Shown piece by piece: positions 42,715-54,600 of a DNA stretch of 64,000 nt. Source of the DNA: Linnemannia elongata (lineage: Eukaryota; Mortierellomycota; Mortierellomycetes; Mortierellales; Mortierellaceae); assembly GCA_036320915.1 (NCBI GenBank), contig JAXBDG010000003.1:682001-746000 (forward strand), read 5' to 3'. A model generated the notes under the pieces. It was not told where the DNA came from. It saw nothing but the letters and a program-made list of their open reading frames with translations, and searched no databases. The first letter of the stretch is position 1. Each line of letters starts with the position of its first letter. The position numbers and the translations under genes are program-made.

Positions 42715-44309
42715 ATGGCCTCGACACACTACCTTCTCGCCAACCCCTGCGCAGGTCAAAACATCGGATATCTCCGTCTCGCCGTCGTTGGAGACAGCGC
42801 TGTCGGCAAGACTCTCTTTGCCCGCCAGTTTGTTGAAACTCTTCCTGAGGTGCTCTCTCACGACTGGGAGCCATTGAAGTCTCGTCGCATCAACAAGGAC
42901 GACGATGATGCAGAGGACGATGACGATGACGAGGATGATTATGAGCAGACAAAGACGTTGACGGAACGATTCTCGAGTACAATGATGGAGATTCCTTGGG
43001 ACAATATGGATGCTGACGATGAAGTGCCAGCTCGCAACCTCGTCTTTCTCGGTGAGTTTACTCCCTTCCTCCATCGTTTGTGCTTCGATGTTTTCCCGCT
43101 CTCGTTTGCTGGATACAACAGTCAAATTGGATATTTGCTTTTTTATGCCTTTGTGCTTGCATGTGCAGATCGTTCCTTTTATCCGTATCTTTCATCTCAT
43201 ACTTTTCACACTCTTTCCTCCTCCTTTGCGCCGTTTTTGTTCGCACTTTTTCCTTCATTCTGCTTTCTCGACCCCTTTTCTCTCCTTTTCCTTCCCCCGC
43301 TACCCCCTTCTTGTAGATACTCCTGGTTACGGCAGTGTCATCGATGCCCGCACCAACTTCGCTCTGTTCATGAACCACGTCAGCCAGACCTTCGAGGAGA
43401 AGAACAGCAGGATCTCGCCCTTTATCGAGGTCACCAATAACGAACTCATGCGCTCTCTTGTCACAGGTACGGATCACTTAAATGGACAAAAAAAACCACC
43501 AAAATACCACATACTCATACCAAAGCGATCTTTTTTTGCTCTGACTGGTTAATCTAGGTGCATTAGTGGTTTTTTTCTATCCTTTTTTTTCTGTTATTTT
43601 GTTCCCGCCCATCTTTCGGTTTTTTTTTTTTGGTTTTGGCGCAGTGACAAACAAACAAAAAAAAACGCTAAGCGTACTAAACGTTATTTTTGGCGCACGC
43701 CTACACCCTTTTTTTTCCCCCTAAAATGAATGAAAATGACGAATAGGTGTAGGAGCCCACAAGTTCATCGATGTCTGCTTCTACCTAATCGTCCACCGGC
43801 TCAAACCTATCGACATTGAATACATGCGCATCATCTCCGAGAAAGTCAACGTTGTCCCCATCATCTCCAAAATCGACACCCAATCCGAACAAGAAGTCCA
43901 ACAACTCAAAGTCCATGTCCTCAAAACCCTACGCGAACAAGGAGTCTCCATCTATGCCTTCAGGATCGACTATGACAAATTGATCCATATGGCTGAGACG
44001 GGGCAACAGGGCGGGCCACCATTTGCGGTATCGAATGTGCCACCAAAGCCGAGTTCTGAGGACCCGCTGGATCAGATCCCGTTTACGCATGCGATGAATG
44101 AGTTGCCTTTGTTGAGGAAGTTGGTGTTGGAAACGCAGATTAACAATGTGAGGCAGTTTACAGTCAAGAAGTTTATTAATTGGCGGTCGAAGCAGATTGC
44201 GCTTCAACAGCAACAGATGCAGGGACAGCAGTTGCATGCACCCGTTACATACCTTCCAGTCCTGCAGTCGCTGCAAGAGCTCGCTGCCAGCGCACCAACC
44301 ATCGCTTAG
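42715..44309 (+). CDS. Divergent septin-like P-loop GTPase
   Basis: Exons 42715-43051, 43317-43466 and 43747-44309 give 349 aa. G-domain motifs: Walker A GDSAVGKT, switch II DTPGYG (rebuilt over intron 1), then the septin-type pattern FIDVCFYLIVHRLKPIDIEYMRIISEKVNVVPIISKID (given in overlapping parts: LKPIDIEYM and NVVPIISKID). Septins have LKPLDIEFMKRL and NIVPVIAKAD at the same places. The fourth motif is SKID instead of AKAD, and the end LPLLRKLVLETQINN parallels the septin DFxxLRxxLxxTHM region. An acidic insert of about 20 residues (DDDDAEDDDDDEDDYEQ) sits between P-loop and switch II. It lacks a long coiled-coil tail. Probably a non-canonical septin relative; polymer formation is unknown. 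Confidence 0.75.
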
Positions 44310-44514
44310 AAACAGGACATATCTTTTGACCCAATAATAAAACTTAATACTAGCAACTACATGTAAATATCCATGGTTCAATGCTAGTCCAAGTTGCATA
44401 TACAGTACGTGGACATGCGAGCAAAAAAGAAAGAAAAAAGTCCTTTCTGACCACTCTGCACTAGCCTTGGAGCAACAGTGGTTGCGCTTAAGAAGCAGCG
44501 CAAGCTAAAGATAA

Positions 44515-44597
44515 TGGTAGAAGTGGGATTTGAACCCACGCCTCTCTCGAGACCGCAACTTGAGTGCGGCGCCTTAGACCAACTCGGCCATCCTACC
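44515..44597 (-). tRNA. tL(CAA): tRNA-Leu (anticodon CAA)
   Basis: An 83-nt class II tRNA, no intron. The acceptor stem GGTAGGA pairs with TTCTACC. The anticodon loop is CTCAAGT (anticodon at 44560-44562 on the minus strand), with a variable arm near TCTCGAGAGA. The T-arm box GGTTCAAATCC supports a Pol III B box. The discriminator is A. Confidence 0.94.
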
Positions 44598-44744
44598 AGT
44601 TGTGAACTGAAATTTCTATGTCCTATAAGAATCTGTAATACTTCTTTCACGTGACGATTTACGAATTGGTGGCGGCGCCACCAACTTTCGATATCTACCA
44701 ATGTGTTCATGTACGTCACAAACGGACCGTTTCCATCAAGAAAA

Positions 44745-44825
44745 GTCAATATGGCCGAGCGGTTAAGGCGTGTGACTAGAAATCACATGGGTTCTCCCGC
44801 GCAGGTTCAAATCCTGCTGTTGACG
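44745..44825 (+). tRNA. tS(AGA): tRNA-Ser (anticodon AGA)
   Basis: An 81-nt class II tRNA, no intron. The acceptor stem GTCAATA pairs with TGTTGAC (one G-U). The loop is CTAGAAA with anticodon AGA at 44778-44780, the variable arm is GGGTTCTCCC and the B box is GGTTCAAATCC. The discriminator is G and a T5 terminator follows at 44830. It diverges from the Leu tRNA across 147 bases. Confidence 0.94.
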
Positions 44826-45302
44826 CTATCTTTTTGCTTTGGACAAGTGCGAAGGAGCTTTCTTTTTTTGCAGCGCGACCGGAGGTGTCAAGCTGTGTGT
44901 GGAACGCGTTAGCATCCACGAATGCCCATTTTTTTTTATTCTCCACGTCTTTTTAGCACCTTTGTTCATGTTTTCCTTTTCTTTCGGCAGATACCACCAC
45001 CCTTGTTCTTCTCAAATTTAACACGTTTGGATCGCGTCAACTCTCGCTTTTTTTTTTTTTGGTTTGAGTAACACGTTTGACTATCCAAGGGACTCATAGC
45101 ACAGAACGCGACTGTTTGTCGCGTTTCGTCGTTTTTTTGTTACCATACCTTCACAACTTGTTGTTTTGCTCCTACCAAATGGTACTCGAAAACATCCCAT
45201 CCTCAATTCCCTTCACTTTTTTGAAGGTCGATCCTTGCATGCCCTTCAATTTCAGGAACCAAACGTAAGTGATAGATTATTCAGTTGTCGATTGAAACGA
45301 GA
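44826..45302. other. Intergenic region after tRNA-Ser
   Basis: About 480 bases with T-rich tracts, including the Pol III terminator; no gene recognised. Confidence 0.4.
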
Positions 45303-47699
45303 TTAGCCTTGCTTTTGTTGCTCAGGTGTGAGGACCGGCCCGCCTTTCCTATAGAGGTATTCAAACGTCTTCCTCCCACTATCTCTTTCACCTCCTTCCT
45401 CATCAACAGCCTCAGGATCCAACCTCAAGTTCAGAATACCACTCGTAAAGCTACTACTCATAGTCCCCACAAACATTGCCGCTCGCGCACAGATCAACTG
45501 CTCCACCAGTCCAATCCAATCATCAAAAATAATCAAGTGTCCGAATCGAGATTCGAAGTAAGGGTCGAGGAGGTCTTCGAAGAGGATGGCGCCGAGGGAT
45601 TGAAAGTAGTTGAGGATCTGGGGGGAGGTTTCGTCAGTTGACATGTAAAACCCGAACTCTGGGATATTGATTGGTGACGGTTGTGGTCGTGAGGAAGTTT
45701 GGCCGTTGTTGTTGTTGTTGTTGTCGTTGTTGTCCTGTGAGGAATTGTCTGCTGATCCTTCATCCTCTTCTGATACCGTTCCGGGAATAGGACTAGAGAG
45801 GTTGAGGGAAGGGTCAAGAGGGCCAAAAACAGATTCGACGGCATCCTTGACAAGGGATCCCATCCAGCCATCATCAAAGTTCTGCCATCCATGCTTTTGT
45901 GACACGAAATCTCCTCGTCGCACATGCATCGACAATCGCAGCCAAAAATCACCCCCTTTCTCAACATTGCCACTACCGCCACGCCGTAGGATCCTGGCCT
46001 TGAGTCTCTCCATCAAGTAATCAGCAGCCTCATGGACAACGGGACTGTACCTCAAATACGTCAAAGCCATCCGCCGATGCTTCTTAGCAGTCTCCAACGA
46101 GGAATGTGCCATTGGTATCCACCCCGCCGTATGGAACTGTCCCTCGACTACCAACACATCTGCATCGATCTGACCGAGTTCTTGGGCGAGTCCGACGTAG
46201 TTCTGGATGCGACAGATCGCAAACCCGGGGAAGCGAGATTGCCAGGGTATCTGGTCTGCTGAGGGATCCTCGAGTGGTGGACGACAAGTGTCCAGGAGGG
46301 GTCGTCCTTTGCTGTGGCGCTGCTGTGCTGTGGTTGCCGGATCTTGTGCCTTGTCCTCGTTATTTTTGTACTGGAACTGAACAGACCAGTTGACGATCCG
46401 ACCAAAACCTCCACCTTGGACATCTGCAAACGCATAGAACGACCGGTTAAACGTGCACAGATCCATCCTCCTGAACTTGACTCTGTTGACTCAGATGATC
46501 GCCTTTCGCCTCGTCTAAGGTATCGACAAGTCCATTCCTGATAATGTTGTTGATGATCGACAGGCTTGGATCCCCTGCAAGATCCCACAACCTGCGCTGC
46601 ACAGTCTTTAGCACCATCTCTTTTCCATTTCTACTATCGAGCTTGCTCTCCTTGCTTTCCATCTCCGCATCCTCACCTTCACCCCTATCACCGTTTCGAT
46701 ACCCGCCCCGATACTTTTTATTCCTCAACGCAAAAAACACCTGCACTCCAAAATCCACATCCCTCAACCTCCCCAGCATTTCCTCCTCAGCACCCACAAC
46801 CTTCTCCATAAACGTCCGAAACCCAACCACCCTCCCCTGCGTCTTCTCTGCCAAATGCGGCAGATCAAAAAAGTACCCCAAATCCAAAGCAAAGACACTC
46901 CCTTGTTCATTCCTAGAGTTTGCAGATCCCGGTGTGAGATATGTCGCGGTCTGAGCACAGATGAATTCGTCGGAGGAGGAGCAGGAACGGAGGCGGAGGG
47001 AGTTGGGGAGGATGAGTGTTCGGTTTAGGAGGGATGCGAGGTATAGTCCTCTTTCTATCATGTACCTATCCTTCACCAAAATATAAAAACATAAAATAAA
47101 TAAGGGAAATATTATCGATGTTCGTTGTACAGTGAAAATAGAAAAAACAAAGAAAAGAAAAAAAACGATTGAATAATGCCATTTAGATGTTACAACAGCT
47201 ACCTCATGTTGTTGAAGCCAAGCCAAGGACTGTATTCGAGGATAAAATACTTCTCATCTGGCGGATAAGACCTCGATGGCAATGTCGTTTTGTCAGAATC
47301 GTATCTCCGGTAGTCATCGTCAATCGTGTCGTCAAAGGAGCCAGTAGTAGAAGGTCCTGACCGATGAGATGAGTATCGAGTCCAAAGCGCAATGATCGAC
47401 AGAGCAATCAAAAAAACACCTATGAACCCTCGTCGAAGCGTCCTCCTCTTCGTTGTCCTTTTTCTACTTGGATTCAAGTCATCGCCCGAGGCCTCGATAT
47501 GACCATCCAGGTCATGTAAACCCCATTCTGCCTTTGGAGTTGTAGTCGATCCTGATCCTATGTCATGTCTTGACGCTGCTGGCTGTTGTTGTCGACTCCC
47601 TCCAGAGTGGATACTGCTGCCAGAGATGCCATGCTGCCGCCGGCTAAGATTATGTCGTGTCACTGTACTCGGGTTCGAGTTGAAGGCTAGGACTGCCAT
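45303..47699 (-). CDS. O-fucosyltransferase-like type II membrane protein, frame broken once
   Basis: Exon 1 is 47203-47699 and exon 2 runs 47065 to 45303 (minus). A cytosolic Ser/Arg-rich head is followed by a signal anchor (GFIGVFLIALSIIALW). Fungal GDP-fucose protein O-fucosyltransferase-like features follow: EYSPWLGFNNMRYMIERGL (WxGxNN type start, rebuilt over the intron), LLNRTLILPNSLR, and the conserved arginine in SMHVRRGDF; the region FGFYMSTDE and FVGTMSSSFTSGILN near the end also fits. The frame from exon 1 reaches a stop at 46447-46449 after DGSVHV, and the coding signal resumes in the next frame with NRSFYAFADV at about 46450. Either a one-base indel in GTTTAACC broke the gene (or the assembly), or a weak intron exists near here. 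An acidic Asn-rich insert lies near 45700. Confidence 0.75.
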
Positions 47700-49810
47700 G
47701 ACGATATCGTTGTCGTTGGTGTGCTGGTAGTTGAAAGAGGCAAAAGTATTAACCAGAAGTAAAAGAGAAGAAGAGAGAGGAAGAGGGAGTGAAAATCCTT
47801 CAGTACTACGATCGTTTCCTCCCTCCCCCCTAACTCTTATTCCACTCTGACATGTTCATAAGGACTAGAAAGTGAAGAAAGAGGAGTAAAGGACCTTGGA
47901 ATGAGAAAGAGAAAACAAGGAGGCAATAGCTATTCACAATGAAAAAGAGAGAGAGAGAGACACGGCCTGCAAGGGAGACAGCGCGTTGAGAGAAGAGTAA
48001 CAGAAAGAGTCTGGGCTTATACTCTTTGTTCTTTATTTCTTCGCATGGTTTTTCTTATTTCCTTATCGGTGCACGCCATAGCTGGTCAGCAATGGCGACC
48101 GTATGGGGGCAAAGAGTAGTGACCCAGGGCACACTATTATTTTATCCAGCAGTACATGAGCAGTAGACGAACGAGCGTGGAAAAAAAATAAAGAGAAAGT
48201 ATGAGCGAGCGAACGAGTCCTGCTGGGAAAAAAATGGACGAGAACAAAATATATAGAGACAAGACACACACCCTCACGCCACCCCAATTGCTTACTCACG
48301 CATAGGCCCTCCACGGACCGCTCCAGACTGGCTATTCTTGCGTGCTTTACACGACTGTTTGCATTTGCACCGATGGCGAGAGAGACTTAGGCTGCTGATT
48401 GAAGAAAAAAGTTGGGTTGTGTACCACAAGAGCGCGAGGAATATCGGTTGGAGGGAAAAGAAAAAAGAGAGGTAAAAGGAGGACATGTGTTGTGTTGTGC
48501 TCCCTTGAGCTCACCAAAACTTGTTCCCATCCCTGGCATTTTATTTGAAAGCAAAGGAAAGAAAAAAAGAAGGAAAAGAAAGATAGAGAGACAGAGGGAG
48601 AGAGACGCGCTTGGATCGTTTTTCCCTGGACTAAAGGTGGGGGATGACAGGACGGGATAGAGTTTCGGATTTGTTCCCGAACGAACAAACGAACGACAAG
48701 AAGACGCGAGGCGTACCTACAGATATCACGGCCAAACAAGAGCGAGGGATTCAATCGCGTGCACTGTGTGAGTAAAAGAGAAAGGGCCTTTGTTTTTCTC
48801 TCTTGGTTGAGCATTTTCGCTCTCATCCAAACACCAAGAAAGAAGAACCAGCCTATCGCCTTCGATACCCGCGGCTTCGGCTACGGACGGCAAATTCAGT
48901 ACACCCGCCGTTCTCTTCTCCTTTCGATTGCTCAGCGAGTGAAAGCAAGGAGTTATCGTTCGTTGTCGTGCGCGTGCCCATGGAAGCTGACCCGTCGACC
49001 TTCTTGGCCAATCGCACGCGGTCCAGTCTCTTTTCTCTTTTCTTTGCAATAATTGTGACGGACAGAAATGTAGACAAAGCTCAATCCATGGATTATACAC
49101 AACCCAATCGAACAATGTTTTCTTCGATCGGACTGAGCGAGACAAGCAGCGCAGAGATGACCAACAGGCTAGTCTTTGTTTTTGTTTTGTTTTGTTTTTT
49201 TATTGCCTTGTTGTTGTTTTTGTTGTTAACATCCTCCTTGTTCAACCAATCAACCAACCATCGTTGTCGCCATTTTCCCTCTAGCCATCGATGTGTGCAT
49301 CCGAGTCTCCCTCTTTTATCCCTATTCATGCTTCAGTCAACAAAAAGTATATGCATTCAGTTCATTTGTATCTCTCTTTCTATATCTCCTGTACTCGTAA
49401 GGTTGAACAAGAAAGTAAAAGGCAAGAGACCCTCTCACTCTCCTTTCATTAGTCGTCCTCGCACAAGCAATTTCTGTACTCTTTTTATCCAGGGTTCAGT
49501 GATTTCCGATAGAGTGCTTCGATCGCGTGTGAGTGTTCCTTATGGTTGCTGTTGTTGTTTAGTCATGAAGAAAAAGAAAAGGTTAGTTTGAAGGCTAGGT
49601 AGGATGAGGAGAGTACAACGAGGGGGGAGGGAGTGGAGTGAAATGGAGCGGATGTGTGTGGAAGAGAGCGAAAAGGAAAAGAGATCCGAACATCCGAAGG
49701 GGGAGGGGGTTACTCCGAAAATGAGGATATGTAGACGACGATCATATATCTTGACTTAGCCGACAAAGGGTATGAAATACATATCCAAAGCGATGTTGTA
49801 TTGTGCGTAC

Positions 49811-49841
<31 letters not shown>

Positions 49842-50641
49842 AGAAAGGAAGAGAGAAAAAGAAAGGGAAGAAGCTTCTCGAGGAACAGATAGGAACAAGG
49901 AAATATTCCTGTCCAGTCAAATTGCCATTGTATGTACAAGGTTCGGGTGTGGATCCGATGGAAGAAGATGGATTATGAATGGTTAAAAAGGAAATCGTGG
50001 ATGTGATTTATACATTCAAAACCTTCCCCCTTTTTGATGGTTTGTTTGTTTGAAAGGAAAATAAAAAAAGATCGCGATGAAAATCAAAAGAACGGGTCAG
50101 GACTGCCGGCGATGAGAGGTGGGCGAATGAGGATCGCCTATCTCTTGCCTTTTGTGTTTTCTGTCCGACTTGATGTACGAAAATAGCGTGAGTACAAAAT
50201 AGATAGCAGAAGTAATTACAGGGTGAGAAAAAATATGAGAACGAGGGTCTTCCTCTTGACCGTTGAAAGGATAAAGAAAGAGGGGACAAGAGGAGGGTAC
50301 GAGGAATGCTATGTATTTATTGTAGAAGTGTAGAAGGATGATGACAACCTATGAGCAGATAGTCGACCGATGGAAAGAGAGTCTGTGACTGCAGAGGTGA
50401 ATGAACGGAACTGCCAAAGAGAGAGAGACTTGCCTATGAGACGAGTTCCCGGGCGAAAAAGGCGAGGGGTGGTACTAATGTGAAATGAATGAAAGTTAAT
50501 GTTAATACGGTGCAGCAGATATAGCAAAAGTCGATGAAGATAACATAAGTCGATGAAGATAGAAAAAGTCGATGAAGAGAGAAAAAAAGAAAAAACGCCC
50601 TTTTGCAAAGTAATATCCATCATAGAGTGGAATGAGTGAAA

Positions 50642-50681
<40 letters not shown>

Positions 50682-51892
50682 TTTTCGTTATTGAGTTTGT
50701 CGTCATTATCAGTTTTTTTGTTCATGCAAAACACCCACCCAGAGGGATAGAAGGAGAGAAAGCAGCAGCAGCCCCATAAGAAAGAGAAGGCCTTCTTTCT
50801 TTCTTCTTCTTTATCTTCTTCTTCTTCTTCATCTTTTTCTCCATTTTTATCGTTTCTTTTTCTTCTCACTTCTTCTCTTCTCCTTTTTATCGCTCCTCCA
50901 TCTCTTTCACTCCTCACCCCTACCCGTCCAAAAACAAAAAAAAATAATCTATTCCATCACACCTCCAAAGCTCCAATCCACTCCCGCCTTTCTACTTTTT
51001 AACGTCCTTGTCCTCCCTTCTTGGTAGGTACTTCTATCCTCTTGCTCTTGCTCTCGCTCTTACCCTGCTTTGCTTTGCACCCCGCTTTTCCTCTGCTGTA
51101 CATATGTGCATATGTCCCTTTCCCCCAAGAACTACAGGCCGTGGGTGTTTCTCTTACAATGACTGCGAATAGGAAGGGATACTTCAACCCCTGGAAAAAT
51201 AACAGGAAACCTGCAAACACAAACACCTCCTCTTCCACTACTCGCAACGGCAGGAGAGGAAAGAAAAAAGAAACACAAAAGGGATACAGGGGTGCCACAA
51301 AACAAGAAGAAAAATGAGAAGAGAGTGCCGCCATGAGGGTCGCCCTTTTCTTCTGTGGGAACCTGGCTATCTGTCTCTGTCTGTCTGTCTTTCTGTCTGC
51401 AATGACTACAGACCTGCAGGAATGAGCTTCCTTGACTACGTTTACTTGGACTACAATCATCGGGGGAACTGCTGAAATGGAGATGACCAAAGGGAGACTG
51501 CGCTCGAAAGGGTGAAGGGATGACCCGTGGATGTAGCCAACAGAAAAGAATGACTGTTGTGTCGCAATCCTGTTCTATGCCGAATGGCTGCCTGACTGAC
51601 AAAACAGACTCTGACAAGGAGGACAAGCTCGCCCAACTGACTCCCGGCTATTCTTTTATTCTGTTATTCTTTTATTCTTTTAATACCCTCTTCTCTCTCT
51701 CTTTCTCTTCACTTTCTCTCTCTCTCTCTCTTTCTCTCCTTCTCTTTCTCTCCTTCTCTTTCCCCCCCTTTCACTTTTGTCGCTGACCGCATTTGTGCGC
51801 ATTCCCTTACCCAACTACCCCCTAATCGCAGATACCCAATCACCACCCCTAGCAGCTCCAACAGCTCCTTTACTATTGACACATCCATCAAG
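47700..51892. other. 4.2-kb gene-poor region between divergent genes
   Basis: No gene recognised. Rich in GA/CT tracts, (GAA)n near 49811, (GA)n near 50640-50680 and (CTT)n near 50795-50830. Several open frames of 150-260 codons exist but are low-complexity, lack ATG starts or lack families. A splice-like GTAGGTAC near 51025 and an acceptor CTAATCGCAG near 51821-51830 could bound a 5' UTR intron of the F-box-like gene. Confidence 0.45.
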
Positions 51893-53065
51893 ATGACCTT
51901 GGACAGCACAAGCAACACCAACTCGACCAACAGCTCGTTGCACTCTGTTTCCAACACCAACGGCAGGACCGTTCTCGAGGGACAGCTTATCGACCTCAGC
52001 CTAGATAACAACAACAACAACAACAGTGCCACCAAGAGCCGTATCTCAGTCTCAGGTTCAACAGAAGACGACGACGACGATGGTGAGGAAGCTGACAACA
52101 TCTCCCTCGGATCCGTCGACACTGACCGCAACCCCAACAGCTTGCCCCCAACCTACGATCTGGCATCGATTCTCGGCAACCATGCAGCTGCAACAGAGTC
52201 CCTGAACAACAATGGCGCTACTACTGATGCCCGTAACGGCGACTCGACTGTCCCTGCCCCTGCTACCACCCCTACCGGTGGTGCCCGTGCTGGGGTCACT
52301 GCTGGTCGTATTCCCACCAACATCCCCTCGACCGCAGAGATGGAGAACCTGCCCAATGACGTTGTCGCACTGATTCTCGAGACCCTGACTATTCTCGAAT
52401 TGTACGACCTCCACACCCTCTCCGACCGCTGGCGCCAATTGACGACCCGTGCCCTGCTCGACAAGTTTATGCAGAGCCACGTGGTCCTGTGGGCCGACCA
52501 AGAGGGCCATCGCACCTTCCGCCCAGTGTTCTTGTTTGATTCCTTTGACGAGGCGACGAACCGTATCCGCTGGTTGCCCAAGCCAGTCAAGCCCGAGTTC
52601 CGTGGACAGGTCTACAGCAAGACGTTTGGCATTACCAAGCCAGTGATCCGTATTATCTCTGTCGGCGACACGGACAAGTACGATTATCTGGACAAAGAGG
52701 CCCAGATGTCGATCTTGAAGCCTGGCACTAGGACATTGCTTGGTTCGGATAAGGGATGCCCTTGGGCATTTATCTACAAGGTGTCGTCGTTTACGCGCAA
52801 GGGCAAGAAGATCAATGGAGAGCGGTGGATTGAGCCGGTGTCGTTTGAGTGCCATTTGGACTTTTTGAACCCAAGACGTGCGCACAAGTTGAGACTGTTG
52901 TGGTACTTGCAAAAGTCGTATTCGGCGATGCCCCTTGTGGGCAATGCAGCGCAGAAGCAGGTCAACCGGTCGAAGGTTGAGGGAGCTGTTGCACCTCAGC
53001 AAATGAGCGAGTTTTTTAGCGGCAACCAGTCTCACCACCTGGGTGTCCTTCCTGGTTTCCGTTAG
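51893..53065 (+). CDS. F-box-like domain protein
   Basis: Single uninterrupted exon of 390 aa, unusual here because most neighbours are intron-rich. The first 150 residues are Asn/Ser/Thr/Asp-rich and disordered. Then MENLPNDVVALILETLTILELYDLHTLSDRW (in part LPNDVVALILETL) matches the F-box start LPxEVxxxIxxxL, followed by WRQLTTRALLDK. The rest (200 aa) holds RTFRPVFLFDSFDEATNRI, GKKINGERWIEPVSFECHLDFL (in part) and LWYLQKSYSAMPLVG, with no repeat type I can name. A role as an SCF ubiquitin-ligase adaptor is inferred from the F-box only. The start is the ATG at 51893, preceded by a possible splice acceptor. Confidence 0.72.
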   Translation: MTLDSTSNTNSTNSSLHSVSNTNGRTVLEGQLIDLSLDNNNNNNSATKSRISVSGSTEDDDDDGEEADNISLGSVDTDRNPNSLPPTYDLASILGNHAAATESLNNNGATTDARNGDSTVPAPATTPTGGARAGVTAGRIPTNIPSTAEMENLPNDVVALILETLTILELYDLHTLSDRWRQLTTRALLDKFMQSHVVLWADQEGHRTFRPVFLFDSFDEATNRIRWLPKPVKPEFRGQVYSKTFGITKPVIRIISVGDTDKYDYLDKEAQMSILKPGTRTLLGSDKGCPWAFIYKVSSFTRKGKKINGERWIEPVSFECHLDFLNPRRAHKLRLLWYLQKSYSAMPLVGNAAQKQVNRSKVEGAVAPQQMSEFFSGNQSHHLGVLPGFR

Positions 53066-53256
53066 AATGAGTATTTCTTTTTTCTACTTCTTTCCCACCC
53101 AATGTTGTTTATAGTTTTCTTCAAGAGCACCCTTTCTTGCCTTTCTCGTGTTCTTCAAACCCTCTCACCATTACCATCACTCTCACCCTCACCCTCACCT
53201 TCACCTTCACCTTGTATTTATCATTTTCCTCTCACTTTCACGGGTCTCGAAGGACC

Positions 53257-53283
53257 TTTTTTTTTTTTTTTTTTTTTTTTTTT
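53257..53283 (+). repeat. Poly(T) run of 27
   Basis: Lies about 190 bases after the F-box-like stop codon. Confidence 0.88.
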
Positions 53284-53840
53284 CATACCACTCACTCCCT
53301 GTACTTGATGAAAGAAGAAAAATAAAATGGAAATAAAAAAAGCAGTCTCATAGTGGACGTCAACTGATATTTTTTTGCCTTTCGTAGGAGAGCCAAGAAA
53401 CGAACGAACGAACGAACGCATGGACAGTTGATGTGAGTCGTCGTCAAAAACTTTTGTCCCTTTTTCACTTTTTTTGTCTCTTTGCACCTCCCCTCTTTCT
53501 TTCTCTCCCCCTCTTTTTTGAACACTTGCTGGTGGCAGCTTTGCTCTCTTGTCCCTTTCTTATCTTCTCCCTGTCCATCCACACTCACAAGATCTTGTAT
53601 ACATGTATGTATGTATGTATATATGAATGAATGAAGTAGGACCGCCATGCTACATCCCTTTTGTGCTCATCCATCGGGCATCCACCCCACACATCTACCA
53701 CACTTCAACCACTATGGCAAAAACAACTACCTCCGACAATAAGAACAAGCACAACCTTGCGTCAATGCTCTCCCTTTTTTTTATGCTCAACACACGCGCC
53801 CTTTTCTTTCCTTCTCTCCCCTTTCTTCCATTTCCTTAAA

Positions 53841-53910
53841 CTCATTCACTCACTCACTCACTCACTCACTCACTCACTCACCCACTCACTCACTCACTCA
53901 CTCACTCTCA
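53841..53910 (+). repeat. (CTCA)n tetranucleotide array
   Basis: About 17 units with one CCCA variant, upstream of the Argonaute gene. Confidence 0.88.
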
Positions 53911-54561
53911 TTAGTCTTGTTTGTTCCCTTCTCCCCATAGCGACCGACTGGAGATATTCTTATAGCTCACGAGTAAGTTGCACACTTTCCCTCTCTTTCT
54001 CACACGCACACATACATACACTCCTTCCTCTCATTTCATACTTTGACACGATCACCTGTTCAGTACATGTCACACAACTACAGCTGGGAAAAAAAAGCGA
54101 TCGTTCCTTTACCACTCTTTCCCGCCTTGACGGAAACAAAGAGGTCAAAGAGCGCACAAAAGGCAGAAGAAAAAAAACAGACACTGCCCCCACTCGCAAA
54201 TAAGGGTATATGGAACAAAAACTGTTCGACTTGGTTCAATAGCCATTGGTGTTTACCACCACCAGACGCAGGGGATATGGACTCATCATCGACTAGATAA
54301 GTCGTCCCATTTACCTAATTTTTTTTTTCTTCTCTTATATATCCTTCCTTTCTTCTCTTCCTTCGTCGCCATAACCACTTCTTCCCGCCTCCCCTTCCTA
54401 CCGTCCATCCTTATCGACACTTTCCCTCCTTCCCTCTCACCCTTGATCCTTATTCAAACAGAACTAGGAATTTGGACCGCCTTACTTCAATCGCTTTCGT
54501 ATTTCCATCACCCCCAACCCCTCTCAAAAACCAAAAAAAAGTAAAGAAAAGAAAAGAAAAG

Positions 54562-54598
<37 letters not shown>
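54562..54598 (+). repeat. A37 tract immediately before the Argonaute start codon
   Basis: Preceded by three GAAAA units. It ends 14 bases before the ATG, so it should be part of the transcribed leader. Confidence 0.88.

Positions 54599-54600
<2 letters not shown>

Noticed and set aside
46447..46600. A normal intron in the O-fucosyltransferase-like gene
   Set aside because: The only phase-compatible solution found uses a poor GTTGTG donor and removes sequence that reads as coding; a single-base shift explains the data more simply. It is not fully excluded.
48803..49591. A 262-codon plus-strand frame in the gap before the F-box-like gene
   Set aside because: It begins with TTG, not ATG, contains long Phe/Leu/Ser low-complexity runs and shows no family motif. 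It is kept only as part of the unexplained gap.
50309..50917. A 202-codon minus-strand frame rich in Arg/Glu/Lys then Ser/Leu
   Set aside because: Purine/pyrimidine repeats keep the frame open; no motif, no conserved start.
52058..53038. A 326-codon frame antisense to the F-box-like gene
   Set aside because: The plus-strand frame has a recognisable F-box and sensible composition; the antisense product matches no family and mirrors it codon for codon.
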